A DNA stretch of 64,000 bases from Paenibacillus sp. FSL R5-0345 (GTDB taxonomy: Bacteria > Bacillota > Bacilli > Paenibacillales > Paenibacillaceae): the NCBI RefSeq assembly GCF_000758585.1, contig NZ_CP009281.1, positions 1,488,001 through 1,552,000 on the forward strand, given 5' to 3'. Of the stretch, positions 17,184 to 25,907 are shown piece after piece. The notes below the pieces were generated by a model, which searched no databases, had not been told where the DNA came from, and saw only the letters and a program-made list of their open reading frames with translations. Both the position numbers and the translations under genes were made by a program. Numbering within the stretch: position 1 is the stretch's first letter; every line of letters starts with the position of its first letter.

Positions 17184-18137
17184 TTGCAAAAGAAAAGTGG
17201 AAAGAACACATTTATATATACGTATACCTGTTCAGAGGATGAGTTATCTCTATGTAAGATGGAGCTTCGTTGTCTTTTTGGAGAGGAAGTGCCTTCTTCA
17301 ATCTTTAAGAGTGAGGTAGAGGTGGATGTCAGCCGTAGTCCCTTCATTAAAGAACGAATTGATGTTATGTACGAGGGAGATAGCTTGCCTGAGATTTATG
17401 ATCAGTCGGAGCAGGTGGAGCTTGGCGGCAAGACATTTAAGGTTATTTTTGTGAAGACCAATGATCTGTCCCCTGCAGACAAAATAGAATATGATGAGCG
17501 AAGAGTGATCGAACGGGAAATTGGGCTGCGTATTGAAGGGGAAGCGGATGTAAACCACCCTCAGTTGGTATACGGTATTGTTACGCTGGGCGGTCGCTGG
17601 TACTTTGGATCTTATCATAAGAACAAGGCCACCTGGTTCCGCCAAATGAAAAAACCGCGCAGCTACTCTATCGCGCTTAGCACACGTGTAGCCCGAGCTG
17701 CGGTCAATATAGCCGTTCCGAATCCAGAGGGTGTACGTGCGATCGATCCTTGCTGCGGCATCGGAACAGTAATGGTAGAAGCCCTCTCGATGGGAATCAA
17801 TATGGTCGGACGTGACATTAACCCTCAGATCGCGATCGGTGCCAGAACGAATATTGCCCATTTTGGATTTACAAGTGAGGTCACGCTTGGAGATATTGCT
17901 GACATCACAGAACATTACAACGTAGCTATTGTAGATATGCCTTATAATCTATATTCTAGTATTACACCTGAGGAACAGTTTGCGATTCTAGTGAATGCGC
18001 GCCGGATTGCAGATCGGGTAGTTATCGTTGCGATTGAACCGATGGATGAGATGATCACGGAGGCTGGATTTACGATTATAGACCGCTGTGAAGCTAAAAA
18101 AGGTTTGTTCTCCCGTCATTTAATGCTTTGCCAGTAA
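17184..18137 (+). CDS. TRM11/THUMP-type SAM-dependent RNA methyltransferase
   Basis: A 317-aa protein with a divergent N-terminal RNA-binding region and a C-terminal Rossmann methyltransferase domain of the UPF0020/Trm11 group. Motif I is AIDPCCGIGTVMVEAL (about residue 187), motif II VGRDINP, and the catalytic motif IV reads VDMPYNLY, a variant of the usual DPPY. Such enzymes modify tRNA or rRNA guanosines. The start is TTG with AGAGGATGG about 8 bases upstream. The gap from the HxlR gene is only 42 bases, so co-transcription is possible. Confidence 0.82.
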   Translation: MQKKSGKNTFIYTYTCSEDELSLCKMELRCLFGEEVPSSIFKSEVEVDVSRSPFIKERIDVMYEGDSLPEIYDQSEQVELGGKTFKVIFVKTNDLSPADKIEYDERRVIEREIGLRIEGEADVNHPQLVYGIVTLGGRWYFGSYHKNKATWFRQMKKPRSYSIALSTRVARAAVNIAVPNPEGVRAIDPCCGIGTVMVEALSMGINMVGRDINPQIAIGARTNIAHFGFTSEVTLGDIADITEHYNVAIVDMPYNLYSSITPEEQFAILVNARRIADRVVIVAIEPMDEMITEAGFTIIDRCEAKKGLFSRHLMLCQ

Positions 18138-18168
18138 TCCTAATCAAGTTATTTAAAGGGGTGCAGCA

Positions 18169-18786
18169 ATGGAGCAGAAATGGTTAACCTGGGCTAAAGA
18201 AATACAGGCCATCGCACAGACTGGACTAACTTACGCTAAAGATGTCTATGATATAGAACGGTATCAAGCTTTGCGGGAGCTAAGTGTAGATATCCTCGCT
18301 AATTATACGTTCGAAAGCAAGGAGAGAATAAGACTCTCCTTTGCTAGTGAGGGTGGCTATTCTACGCCGAAAGTGGATATCCGCGGTGTTGTTTTTCAGG
18401 ATGACAGAATCCTGCTTGTCCGCGAGAAATTGGATGGAAAGTGGGCGCTTCCCGGGGGCTGGGGAGACATCGGTCTGTCGCCGAGTGAAGTCGTTGTTAA
18501 GGAAATTCAAGAAGAATCAGGATTTGAGACAGAAGCAATTCGCTTGCTGGCTGTTTTAGATAAGAAATTTCATAACCATCCTCCGGAGCCGTATCACGTG
18601 TATAAGTTTTTTATTTTGTGCAGAATTGTAGGCGGCGAGGCGCTACAAGGGGTGGAGACGAGTGAAGTATCCTTTTTTGCTGAAGATGAACTGCCTGAGC
18701 TCTCATTAGAGAGGAATACAAGTGAGCAGATTGGAACGATGTTTGAATATTTACGAAATCCAGAAAAAGTAGTAATATTGGACTAA
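18169..18786 (+). CDS. Nudix hydrolase with N-terminal helical domain
   Basis: A 205-aa protein. Residues 1-60 form the short helical domain found in a subgroup of Nudix enzymes. The Nudix box lies in GGWGDIGLSPSEVVVKEIQEESGF (read across about residues 98-121): the metal-binding EIQEE part is intact, while the first Glu position is Leu, as seen in this subgroup with its LSPSE signature. It probably hydrolyses a nucleoside diphosphate derivative such as ADP-ribose. It follows the methyltransferase by 31 bases with an AAAGGGG ribosome site. Confidence 0.87.
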   Translation: MEQKWLTWAKEIQAIAQTGLTYAKDVYDIERYQALRELSVDILANYTFESKERIRLSFASEGGYSTPKVDIRGVVFQDDRILLVREKLDGKWALPGGWGDIGLSPSEVVVKEIQEESGFETEAIRLLAVLDKKFHNHPPEPYHVYKFFILCRIVGGEALQGVETSEVSFFAEDELPELSLERNTSEQIGTMFEYLRNPEKVVILD

Positions 18787-18954
18787 GAATTTGCATATTA
18801 TGTATGACTTCCGTAAAGTGATGTTTTTAATGATGTAAATGATGGGTAATAACTATTATGTAAGCACTTACAATGTTGGCATTCTAAGCTTTTAGGTCGA
18901 GCGGTCTACATTTTTTCCTCTACTGTGACGATAAGAATTTTAGGAGGGGATCGC

Positions 18955-19107
18955 ATGGAACAAGAAGAGTTGAGCATTCCATTGAAACAGGAAAATGTGG
19001 TGCGTCCTGCAGAGGGCAATATTGCCACTGGGCTGGTTTGGGGTATCTTAATCAGCATTCCGTTATGGATCTCTGTGATTGGCTGGATTCTGGGGTTTTG
19101 GCGCTGA
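18955..19107 (+). CDS. 50-aa single-pass membrane protein
   Basis: A short frame with an excellent AGGAGGGG ribosome site 5-6 bases before ATG 18955. The first 25 residues are acidic and soluble, and residues 26-49 form one strongly hydrophobic helix rich in Trp, Ile and Gly, ending FWR. It sits alone between the Nudix gene and a terminator. Function unknown; the composition fits a small membrane-regulatory peptide. Confidence 0.7.
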   Translation: MEQEELSIPLKQENVVRPAEGNIATGLVWGILISIPLWISVIGWILGFWR

Positions 19108-19154
19108 GCCGTATTTTAATAATTATCTAACTCTATTAGTTGTATAGTATACAT

Positions 19155-19194
19155 CAAAGGCGGTCTCTTCGTAACTGAAGAGGCCGCCTTTTTA
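19155..19194. terminator. Terminator between convergent genes
   Basis: AAAGGCGG.CTCTTC pairs with GAAGAG.CCGCCTTT and is followed by T residues. It can serve both the 50-aa gene and the minus-strand ASCH gene. Confidence 0.85.
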
Positions 19195-19208
19195 GTTTCC
19201 TGAGTTTC

Positions 19209-19676
19209 TCAAGATTTCGAATATACCAGTCTAAAGTTCTCGCAAACTACCTTCATCTTTGGATCAAAAGGCTTCTTCAAGAACGCTAAGGATTCTCTGG
19301 AGAAGAACTTCTCATGCTCATGGCGCCACGACTCTAACGTTCTGTCATCCTCGCCTTCGCTATAGGCAAAGTCAGCGCCTACCTCATCAAAAGGTGTAAT
19401 TTGCACATCTGTCGTAACGATCACTGCTTGCGGATTACCACGACCGTCCAGCAGGATACTATGTCGGCCGATTTCTGGTAAGGTCTCGTCACAGACTGCA
19501 TAAATTTCATAGTTCGAAGCGGTTCCTGTCTTAATCCTGCGGATCACCAGATCTAGCAGTTCATCGGCCATTTGAGGACTGTCGCCAAAGGCCCAAGCCT
19601 CGTAGTTATCCGCTGCTTGTGGATGAAGCTGGGTGTATTCTTCCCAAAAAAGCTTAATCTTCGTTTCGTTGCTCAT
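19209..19676 (-). CDS. ASCH-domain protein
   Basis: A 155-aa cytosolic protein of the ASCH family, a beta-barrel fold related to PUA RNA-binding domains. The family pattern is visible: LLDGRGNPQAVIVTTDV, then PFDEV, then the EGEDDRTLESWRHEH stretch before the final strand. Proposed roles for the family include RNA or nucleoside binding, and some members hydrolyse acetylated cytidine. It is encoded 26 bases downstream of the ABC-F gene and is likely in the same transcript. Confidence 0.85.
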   Translation of the reverse strand: MSNETKIKLFWEEYTQLHPQAADNYEAWAFGDSPQMADELLDLVIRRIKTGTASNYEIYAVCDETLPEIGRHSILLDGRGNPQAVIVTTDVQITPFDEVGADFAYSEGEDDRTLESWRHEHEKFFSRESLAFLKKPFDPKMKVVCENFRLVYSKS

Positions 19677-19702
19677 ATCCGTATCTCCTCATTTAATAAT
19701 CG

Positions 19703-21673
19703 TTAGTGTCCCGCAGTTTCCATCCAGCCCGCATAGAGCTCATCTAGTTGCTCTTGCACTGCATCGCGTTCTTTCTGTAGCTCGGCGAGCTCTGCCGCAT
19801 TGCTACTGATCAGTGGGTCTAGCATTTTGGCATCGATTTCCCCAAGCTGATCCTCAACTTCGGCAATGGCCTTTTCCCAATCAAAGTGGATACTCTTCTT
19901 TCGGGAACTGGACGAGTTAGCCGTGGTGACATTAACATTCACGGAACGGTTAGATTGAGGCTTACCGGAGCGTGCAGTGGTTCCATCTGAAGAGAAAGGT
20001 TTAGGGTGATCAGGAATAGAGACTGGTGCTGCTAACGCCTGTTCAGCTTGCTTCTCCTTGTAATACTCATAGTTGCCGTTAAAAACTCCAAATCGTCCAC
20101 TTTCAATGGACCAGAGCTTATGGAACAGACGATTAATGAAATAGCGGTCATGTGAAACGGCCAGCACTGTACCTGGGAATTCCTCTAATGCTTCCTCTAG
20201 CGCTTCCCGGGAGTCAATATCTAGATGGTTCGTTGGTTCATCCAGAATTAGCAGGTTTGGTTTACGATGCATCAACACAGCGAAACGCAGGCGGGTCCAT
20301 TCCCCTCCAGATAGATTCGTGATGTCTTTGAATACATCGGCACCATAGAATAGGAAACGTGCGAGCTGCCCGCGCGCTTCACCTTCTTCTAGTCCAGCCT
20401 CTTCACGGAAGTAGCGGAGTACGGATTGTTTGTTATTGTCAGGGACAGCCTCTTGCGCGAGATAGCCAACAACGGTTCTTGAACCAAGCGTGCAGCTTCC
20501 GGTGTCTGGCGTCTCCTGACCTAATATAATTCTTAAAAGCGTACTTTTCCCTGCCCCGTTACCACCGATAAGTGCCGTAGTCTCTCCGTAGCGAAGAACT
20601 TCGTTTGCGTCTGTAAACAGGCTTCGCTCTCCATATGCCTTACCGATATCCTCTAGTATGACGACTTGATTCCCTGAGCGATCATTTTGCTGTAGCTGCA
20701 AATCCATCGATTTGCGCTCTAGAATAGGACGTTTAACCTTTACCATACGATCCAGTGCTTTTTGCATTGAAGCTGCTCGCCGGTAAAAGGCAGGGTTTGG
20801 GGGAGTTCCCCGATTCCCAAATTCGATGAGGCGTTTGATGCTCTCCTGCATTTGCTTTATTTTTTTCTGTTGTTCTTGATAATCAGCAAATTGTTGAAGT
20901 AGACGTGTTTCCTTCTCTATTTGATAGCCGCTGTAGTTGGTATGGAAGGTAAAAGCCTCGCCATCCTCAATCTCAATCACTTTTTTGACTACAGCGTCGA
21001 GGAAGTAACGATCATGGGAAATGGCTAGCACTGTACCGTCATAGCTCTGTAAGTACTGCTCTAACCACTCAATGGCGTTCATGTCTAGATGATTGGTTGG
21101 CTCATCGAGTAGAAGTACATCAGGTCTACGCAGCAGCAGTTCTGCGAGTCCGACTTTAGTTTTCTCGCCGCCAGAAAGAGAGGAGAAGAGTCGGTTATAT
21201 TGCCCAGTTCCGATTCCTAGACCAATGGCAACTCGCTGAATGGTGGATTCAATTTCGTAGCCTCCTGCGGTCTCAAATTTATCCTGAAGGCTACCATATT
21301 CTTTCAGCAGCCGATTCCATAGCGTTTCGTCCGTTCCGGTATTGAAGGTGGACATTTCAAGCTCCAGCTCTCGCAGGCGTTGTTGCCATTGCAAAGGTTC
21401 AGCAAAGCTACGCTGTAGAACTTCATATACGGTTTCTTTTTCGTTAATCTCTTGAATTTGAGCCAGCATTCCTACTACACTACCTTTGCGAATTGAGATT
21501 TGCCCTTGATCGGGGCGCTCTTCGCCATTCAGTAAGTGGAAAAGTGTAGTTTTACCGCAGCCATTGCGGCCGATTAGACCGATTTTTTCTCCTTGGCGGA
21601 TATCGAAGGTGATGCTATTTAGTACGAGCTGCGCACCGTGGTATTTTTGAACATTTTGGCATTGAATAATCAT
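19703..21673 (-). CDS. ABC-F family ATPase (ribosome-associated)
   Basis: A 656-aa soluble protein with two ATP-binding cassettes in tandem and no membrane segments. Walker A motifs GRNGCGKTT and GGNGAGKST, signatures LSGGEKTK and LSGGEWTR, and two LLDEPTNHLD Walker B motifs are complete. Between them lies the charged helical interdomain linker that reaches into the ribosome, and a coiled-coil C-terminal domain follows residue 560. ABC-F proteins act on the ribosomal E site and either protect against antibiotics or aid translation. A leader ORF plus terminator upstream suggests attenuation, which favours an antibiotic-responsive role. Confidence 0.92.
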   Translation of the reverse strand: MIIQCQNVQKYHGAQLVLNSITFDIRQGEKIGLIGRNGCGKTTLFHLLNGEERPDQGQISIRKGSVVGMLAQIQEINEKETVYEVLQRSFAEPLQWQQRLRELELEMSTFNTGTDETLWNRLLKEYGSLQDKFETAGGYEIESTIQRVAIGLGIGTGQYNRLFSSLSGGEKTKVGLAELLLRRPDVLLLDEPTNHLDMNAIEWLEQYLQSYDGTVLAISHDRYFLDAVVKKVIEIEDGEAFTFHTNYSGYQIEKETRLLQQFADYQEQQKKIKQMQESIKRLIEFGNRGTPPNPAFYRRAASMQKALDRMVKVKRPILERKSMDLQLQQNDRSGNQVVILEDIGKAYGERSLFTDANEVLRYGETTALIGGNGAGKSTLLRIILGQETPDTGSCTLGSRTVVGYLAQEAVPDNNKQSVLRYFREEAGLEEGEARGQLARFLFYGADVFKDITNLSGGEWTRLRFAVLMHRKPNLLILDEPTNHLDIDSREALEEALEEFPGTVLAVSHDRYFINRLFHKLWSIESGRFGVFNGNYEYYKEKQAEQALAAPVSIPDHPKPFSSDGTTARSGKPQSNRSVNVNVTTANSSSSRKKSIHFDWEKAIAEVEDQLGEIDAKMLDPLISSNAAELAELQKERDAVQEQLDELYAGWMETAGH

Positions 21674-21746
21674 ATATATTCTCCTTTAAGAATGCCCTTT
21701 GCACCGCCAGAACCCTAAATCGAAACTGGAATTCTGTAAAAAACCA

Positions 21747-21780
21747 TAAAAAAAGACCGTAGGGAAAATTCCCCACGGCC
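21747..21780 (-). terminator. Intrinsic terminator/attenuator in the ABC-F leader
   Basis: On the minus strand GGCCGTGGGG pairs with the complementary CCCTACGGTC (two G-T pairs) and is followed by seven T residues. It lies about 75-105 bases before the ABC-F start and 14 bases after the leader ORF stop, so it interrupts the transcript inside the 5' leader. Confidence 0.7.
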
Positions 21781-21794
21781 TTATCATTCTCCGG

Positions 21795-21962
21795 TTAACT
21801 GATCCGTCCGGGTGATGGCAGGAAAGGCATTTCACAATTGTGTAGTGTTATTAAATTCATGGAAATGGACAGACTTCTCCCGTTATCGCCATTTACATGA
21901 GCAATGCCAGCTATCGCTTTAGGTAGCCGACTCATAACACTGTTGGTCCAATTGTGATCCAT
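21795..21962 (-). CDS. 55-aa leader ORF upstream of the ABC-F gene
   Basis: ATG 21962 follows AAAGGGG with good spacing. The product starts MDHNWTNSVMSRL and ends FLPSPGRIS, with no recognised domain. It stops just before the attenuator hairpin and is preceded by a possible promoter. It may be a regulatory leader peptide whose translation senses ribosome-targeting drugs, or a small independent protein. Composition alone cannot decide. Confidence 0.5.
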   Translation of the reverse strand: MDHNWTNSVMSRLPKAIAGIAHVNGDNGRSLSISMNLITLHNCEMPFLPSPGRIS

Positions 21963-21997
21963 TCCTTCCACACCCCTTTCTTAACAAATTTAATGAC

Positions 21998-22026
21998 AGT
22001 GTAAACAATAATCGGAAATTTAGCAA
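21998..22026 (-). promoter_or_regulatory. Putative promoter of the leader/ABC-F transcript
   Basis: On the minus strand TTGCTA (22026-22021) and TACACT (22003-21998) are separated by 17 bp and lie about 36 bp before the leader ORF. Confidence 0.4.
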
Positions 22027-22142
22027 GTAAAAAGATGGCAGAGAGGGGGCTTACACTGCATAGAATATAAATCGTGGAATAATATGGTTCTATGTGGGGG
22101 AGATAATCCACTGAAATTTAACAGATGAAAAGGGGGAGCTAA

Positions 22143-22520
22143 ATGGCGCTTTTTGACGGATTGATGGGGAATGCATCGCAAGTGAATCTGGCAGAAGTAC
22201 AGCGGGAATACGCACAAATTCTTGCCCCTCAAGAGAAAATTGAACGAGCCTACAAGCTGATTAGAGATATGTTTATTTTTACGGACAAACGATTGATTCT
22301 AGTGGATAAACAGGGACTGACGGGCAAAAAGACGGATTATCATTCCATTCCTTACAAAAGCATCTCGCATTATTCCGTGGAGACGGCAGGACACTTTGAT
22401 CTGGATGCGGAGTTATGTATCTATATATCCAGCAGCGCTGTGCCGCTCAAGAAGACCTTTAACAAATCCGTAAATATTTATGAGGTACAGGCGGTGTTGT
22501 CCCAGTATATTTTGAAATAG
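22143..22520 (+). CDS. Bacterial PH-domain protein
   Basis: A 125-aa protein matching the small bacterial PH-domain family (YokE/YvbH-like). Alternating beta strands carry the typical FIFTDKRLILVDKQG and YHSIPYKSISHYSVE segments, followed by an LYISSS strand and a C-terminal helix. A GGGGGA ribosome site precedes ATG 22143. It converges on the chromate transporter genes with a 5-base gap. The role is unknown; these domains are often linked to membranes or stress. Confidence 0.85.
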   Translation: MALFDGLMGNASQVNLAEVQREYAQILAPQEKIERAYKLIRDMFIFTDKRLILVDKQGLTGKKTDYHSIPYKSISHYSVETAGHFDLDAELCIYISSSAVPLKKTFNKSVNIYEVQAVLSQYILK

Positions 22521-22525
22521 ATTCG

Positions 22526-23065
22526 TTAGACAGTGTAGCGCAGTACCAGACCACCATAGGCAAAAGCGGCTAAGATGACTAACGCAGGATGCAGCTTAAG
22601 CCGCTTTATGGCAAAGAATGCGATTACGGCAATGAGCAGTGTTTGCCAGATTCCGATAGAGTCTGCAGGACCTTTCGCCATTGTCCAAGTGAGCACAGCC
22701 ATCATAACAGCAATGACCGGTTGAACAAGCAATGTCATCCCTTTCACTACGGGGGATTGCTTGTATTTTTGCATGACCTCTAACAGGATAATAAGCGCTG
22801 CTGCGGAGGGGAGTACGGTCGCTAATAATGCCAGAATTAGCCCAATCCAGCCGTAGACATCATAGCCGACAAAAGCTGCGATTTTGGTAGCAATTGGGCC
22901 AGGTAAGGCGTTGCCTAGTGCAAGCATGTTGGAGAATTGTTCATCGGTTAGCCAGGCGTAATGGGGAACGATTTCTTGATACATCAGCGGAATAGAGGAA
23001 GGACCGCCGCCATATCCAAGCAGATTAGCCATGAAAAATCCGTATATGAGCTCTAACCAGTCCAT
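22526..23065 (-). CDS. ywrA: Chromate transporter, second subunit
   Basis: A 179-aa membrane protein forming one half of a CHR-family carrier. The signature YGGGPSSIPLM lies near residue 20, followed by ALPGPIATKIAAFVGY and about five or six helices. In the split SCHR form two such proteins act as an antiparallel pair to expel chromate, probably in exchange for sulfate. Its ATG overlaps the stop of the upstream subunit by one base (TGATG), so translation is coupled. Gene order and size match B. subtilis ywrB-ywrA. Confidence 0.88.
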   Translation of the reverse strand: MDWLELIYGFFMANLLGYGGGPSSIPLMYQEIVPHYAWLTDEQFSNMLALGNALPGPIATKIAAFVGYDVYGWIGLILALLATVLPSAAALIILLEVMQKYKQSPVVKGMTLLVQPVIAVMMAVLTWTMAKGPADSIGIWQTLLIAVIAFFAIKRLKLHPALVILAAFAYGGLVLRYTV

Positions 23066-23643
23066 CAGCTTGATCCTCCTTGTTGTTTCTTCGCAATGAT
23101 CCGGTAATGAAATGCTCCGTAACCAAGGAAAAACACAATTACGATAGCTGGATGTATTTTAAATATTTGTAACAGGAGTAATGCGAGTAGGGTGAAGGCT
23201 ATGCTGAGAAATTTCCCTAGTCCTTTATAGGCTTTTTGAGCAAACTCATATGCCATTATTCCTAACATGACCGCAATGACAGGGGATACCCCCGCGATCA
23301 TTCCAGCGACTACCTTCGAGCCACTTAAATAATTTACAGCAGACAACAGAAAGATCATGGCCATGCAGCTAGGTAAAATATGTGCCAGTACCGAAAGAAT
23401 AGCCCCTTTAACTCCTCGAAGTTTATACCCGAGATAGGCCGCCATTTTGGTGGCAATAGGTCCGGGTAGTGCGTTGGCAATCGCCAATGTCTCTCCGAAT
23501 TCATCATCACTTAGCCAAGTGTAGCGAGTTACCGCATCATGCCGGATCAATGGAATCACGGAAGGTCCTCCTCCATAGCCAACAATTCCAGTTCTGAACA
23601 TGGCGATAGCTAATTGTACATAGTCGTTATGGATGAATATCAC
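23065..23643 (-). CDS. ywrB: Chromate transporter, first subunit
   Basis: A 192-aa membrane protein, the partner of the gene above. It carries YGGGPSVIPLI and ALPGPIATKMAAYLGY and about five or six helices. GTG 23643 is chosen as start: GGGGAGG lies 6 bases before it, and the longer frame would place that ribosome site inside the coding region. No ChrS-type regulator is adjacent. A GGT-like gene (ywrD type) starts divergently about 200 bases away, the same neighbourhood as in B. subtilis. Confidence 0.88.
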   Translation of the reverse strand: MIFIHNDYVQLAIAMFRTGIVGYGGGPSVIPLIRHDAVTRYTWLSDDEFGETLAIANALPGPIATKMAAYLGYKLRGVKGAILSVLAHILPSCMAMIFLLSAVNYLSGSKVVAGMIAGVSPVIAVMLGIMAYEFAQKAYKGLGKFLSIAFTLLALLLLQIFKIHPAIVIVFFLGYGAFHYRIIAKKQQGGSS

Positions 23644-23780
23644 ATGAGACCTCCCCTTGTTTTTAGAGCTCATTTTATACAATTCATATGTGTGAAGCTA
23701 CGAGGTTGACTAGCGATTAACTAATCTTTGTGCATGGGACACAAAAAGAGGATGGTTATTTTGCGGTTTGGCGTAATCGA

Positions 23781-23810
23781 TTGACAAGGGTTTTTTATGT
23801 AATGTTAAAT
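23781..23810 (+). promoter_or_regulatory. Putative sigma-A promoter of the GGT-like gene
   Basis: A perfect TTGACA (23781-23786) and TTAAAT (23805-23810) with an 18-bp spacer, about 40 bp before the start codon. It overlaps a GlnR/TnrA site. Confidence 0.5.
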
Positions 23811-23814
23811 GACA
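23798..23814. promoter_or_regulatory. GlnR/TnrA-type operator before the GGT-like gene
   Basis: TGTAA-N7-TGACA matches TGTnAn7TnACA at every specified base. It covers the presumed -10 region, where binding would repress. See findings. Confidence 0.65.
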
Positions 23815-23850
23815 TTAATTAAGCGAGAAGTTTATAGGGAGATGGGGAAC

Positions 23851-25428
23851 ATGGCGGAGAAACCCGTAATAGGCACAAAAACGATGGTCGTCAGCCCCCA
23901 TTATTTAGCTTCGGCTGCGGGTGCGCGCGTGTTGGAAAAAGGGGGGAATGCCTATGATGCGGCAGTGGCGATTAGTGCGACGTTGGCCGTAGTCTACCCA
24001 CATATGACAGGGCTTGGCGGGGATTCGTTCTGGTTGACCTATAACAAGCAGGAGGCTTGTGTTCGGGCTTATAACGGAAGTGGACGGTCGGGTTACGGAG
24101 TTCGCAGAAGTTGCTTTACTGGCGAGAATGCCATTCCTAGGCGAGGGATTCGTAGTGCCATCACCGTGCCGGGGATGGTGGATAGCTGGGATGCTATGCT
24201 GAGTAAGTATGGCCGTTTAACGCTAGCGGAGGTGCTGGAGCCAGCCATCGGCTATGCTCAGGGCGGGTTTCCGATGTCGCCGGGTCAGCGGAATAATACT
24301 CTGCTTGCTGGAGCGGCATTGTCGGCAGAGGCATCTGCGATTTACATGCCGGGCGGAGGGGTTGTATCTGCTGGGTCGAGATTTCAGCAGACACAACTGG
24401 CTGTAACACTGCGGACGCTGGCTGCGGATGGACGGGATGCTTTTTATAAGGGAAAGATCGCTGAAGATATATGTGATTATATGCTGGCAGCTGGGGGTTA
24501 TCTCACACGGGATGACTTTGCGGATCATCAGGGGGATTGGGTCGAGCCGATTCATACGGAATATCACGGGCATACGGTGTATCAAGTGCCGCCAAATTCA
24601 CAAGGATTTACGGGATTGATGAGTCTTAATTTATTGGAGTATTTTAATTTCGGAGAAATCGAGCATGGCTCTTATGAATATTATCACCTGCTTGTTGAGG
24701 CGCTTAAGCTGAGTTTTCGCGATCGGGATAGAGTGCTTACAGATCCTGATTTCAGTGCTATTCCTTTGGTGCGGCTGCTGGATAAGAACTATGCAGGGCA
24801 ACTGGCCTCTACGATCTCGATGCAAAAAGCGGCACAGCTGACAAGTCAGCCCATCGGGAGTGATACTGCATATGCTGCGGTTGTGGACGAGGAGGGGAAT
24901 GCGGTCTCTTTTATACAAAGTCTGTATTTTGAGTTTGGCTCCGGTGTGGTAGCTGGGAATACCGGGATTCTGCTGCAGAATCGGGGTTCATTTTTCTCGC
25001 TTGATCCGAGTCATATCAATACACTTGAGCCGCATAAGCGCAGCTTCCACACCCTGATGCCAGCCATGGCCTGCCGAGAGGGCAAACCAGCGATTTTGTA
25101 TGGTACACAAGGGGGCGAAGGTCAGCCTCAGACTCAAACGCTGCTCCTTACAAGAATGCTGCATTATGGAATGAATCCTCAGACGGCTATAAGTGAACCG
25201 CGTTTTGTGTGGGGGAGAACGTGGGGGGAGCTTACGCAGGAGCTGAAGGTGGAGGGACGGGTAGCAGATGACGTGCTGGCAGGTCTGGCCGGAGCCGGTC
25301 ATATAGTCCGGAAACTGGACGCATATGACGGGATCGTGGGTCATGCCCACGCGATTTCGATAGATGACAATGGATATTGTAGTGGAGGGACGGACCCGCG
25401 CTGCGATGGCGCGGCGATTGGTTGGTAG
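23851..25428 (+). CDS. ywrD: Gamma-glutamyltransferase-like protein (YwrD type)
   Basis: A 525-aa Ntn-hydrolase of the gamma-glutamyltransferase family. The large-subunit part has GGNAYDAAVAI and MTGLGGDSF. The predicted autocleavage Thr begins TAYAAVVDEEGNAVS, followed by the small-subunit region with GTQGGEGQPQ. No signal peptide is visible, unlike secreted GGT, so it is likely cytosolic as for YwrD. ATG 23851 is best placed for the AGGGAGATGGGG ribosome region. It would release glutamate from gamma-glutamyl compounds. A perfect GlnR/TnrA box over its promoter links it to nitrogen supply. Confidence 0.88.
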   Translation: MAEKPVIGTKTMVVSPHYLASAAGARVLEKGGNAYDAAVAISATLAVVYPHMTGLGGDSFWLTYNKQEACVRAYNGSGRSGYGVRRSCFTGENAIPRRGIRSAITVPGMVDSWDAMLSKYGRLTLAEVLEPAIGYAQGGFPMSPGQRNNTLLAGAALSAEASAIYMPGGGVVSAGSRFQQTQLAVTLRTLAADGRDAFYKGKIAEDICDYMLAAGGYLTRDDFADHQGDWVEPIHTEYHGHTVYQVPPNSQGFTGLMSLNLLEYFNFGEIEHGSYEYYHLLVEALKLSFRDRDRVLTDPDFSAIPLVRLLDKNYAGQLASTISMQKAAQLTSQPIGSDTAYAAVVDEEGNAVSFIQSLYFEFGSGVVAGNTGILLQNRGSFFSLDPSHINTLEPHKRSFHTLMPAMACREGKPAILYGTQGGEGQPQTQTLLLTRMLHYGMNPQTAISEPRFVWGRTWGELTQELKVEGRVADDVLAGLAGAGHIVRKLDAYDGIVGHAHAISIDDNGYCSGGTDPRCDGAAIGW

Positions 25429-25907
25429 GGTGGGATGAGAGTAGCTAGAGTTCGGGATGGAGGTAGGACATAGGCTGGAGAGTGAAAGGGATGGGAGAAA
25501 GCTTTGTGCGTTTGGATGTAGGTTCTCAGAGGGGGGAGTTAAAGGTATTTTTCTAAAGACTTGAACTGAAGATTTGAATTAAAGATTCAATTTAAAGATC
25601 CGTACTAAGCCTTCGACCTACGCCCTAGAGCCAAGTCTTAAGCTAGACGTTAAGCCAAACCTTACTTATCTCGTACGCCTAATTTCGTCCTCCTGTTATT
25701 TCGGAGAAAGGGTTTACTGAAAAGTTTCTTGGATAAGTAGCATAAGAGATCTTAATTTAGCGTCACGAAAAGTTTTTAGACTAAATGATTAAGATTTTAG
25801 AAGTGTTGATTAGAGAGGTATGAATGAGAGTTTAGGAGAGGTGACTAAGATCAGAGATGGGATGTTTAAGATTTTATAAGGAATGGTGACGGGAGGAGGA
25901 TGGAGCT
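25429..25907. other. 479-bp intergenic region with imperfect short repeats
   Basis: No credible gene or terminator is seen. At about 25554-25606 a 13-bp motif resembling AAAGAtTTGAAtT is repeated imperfectly about four times. The sequence is purine-rich near both ends. Confidence 0.5.
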
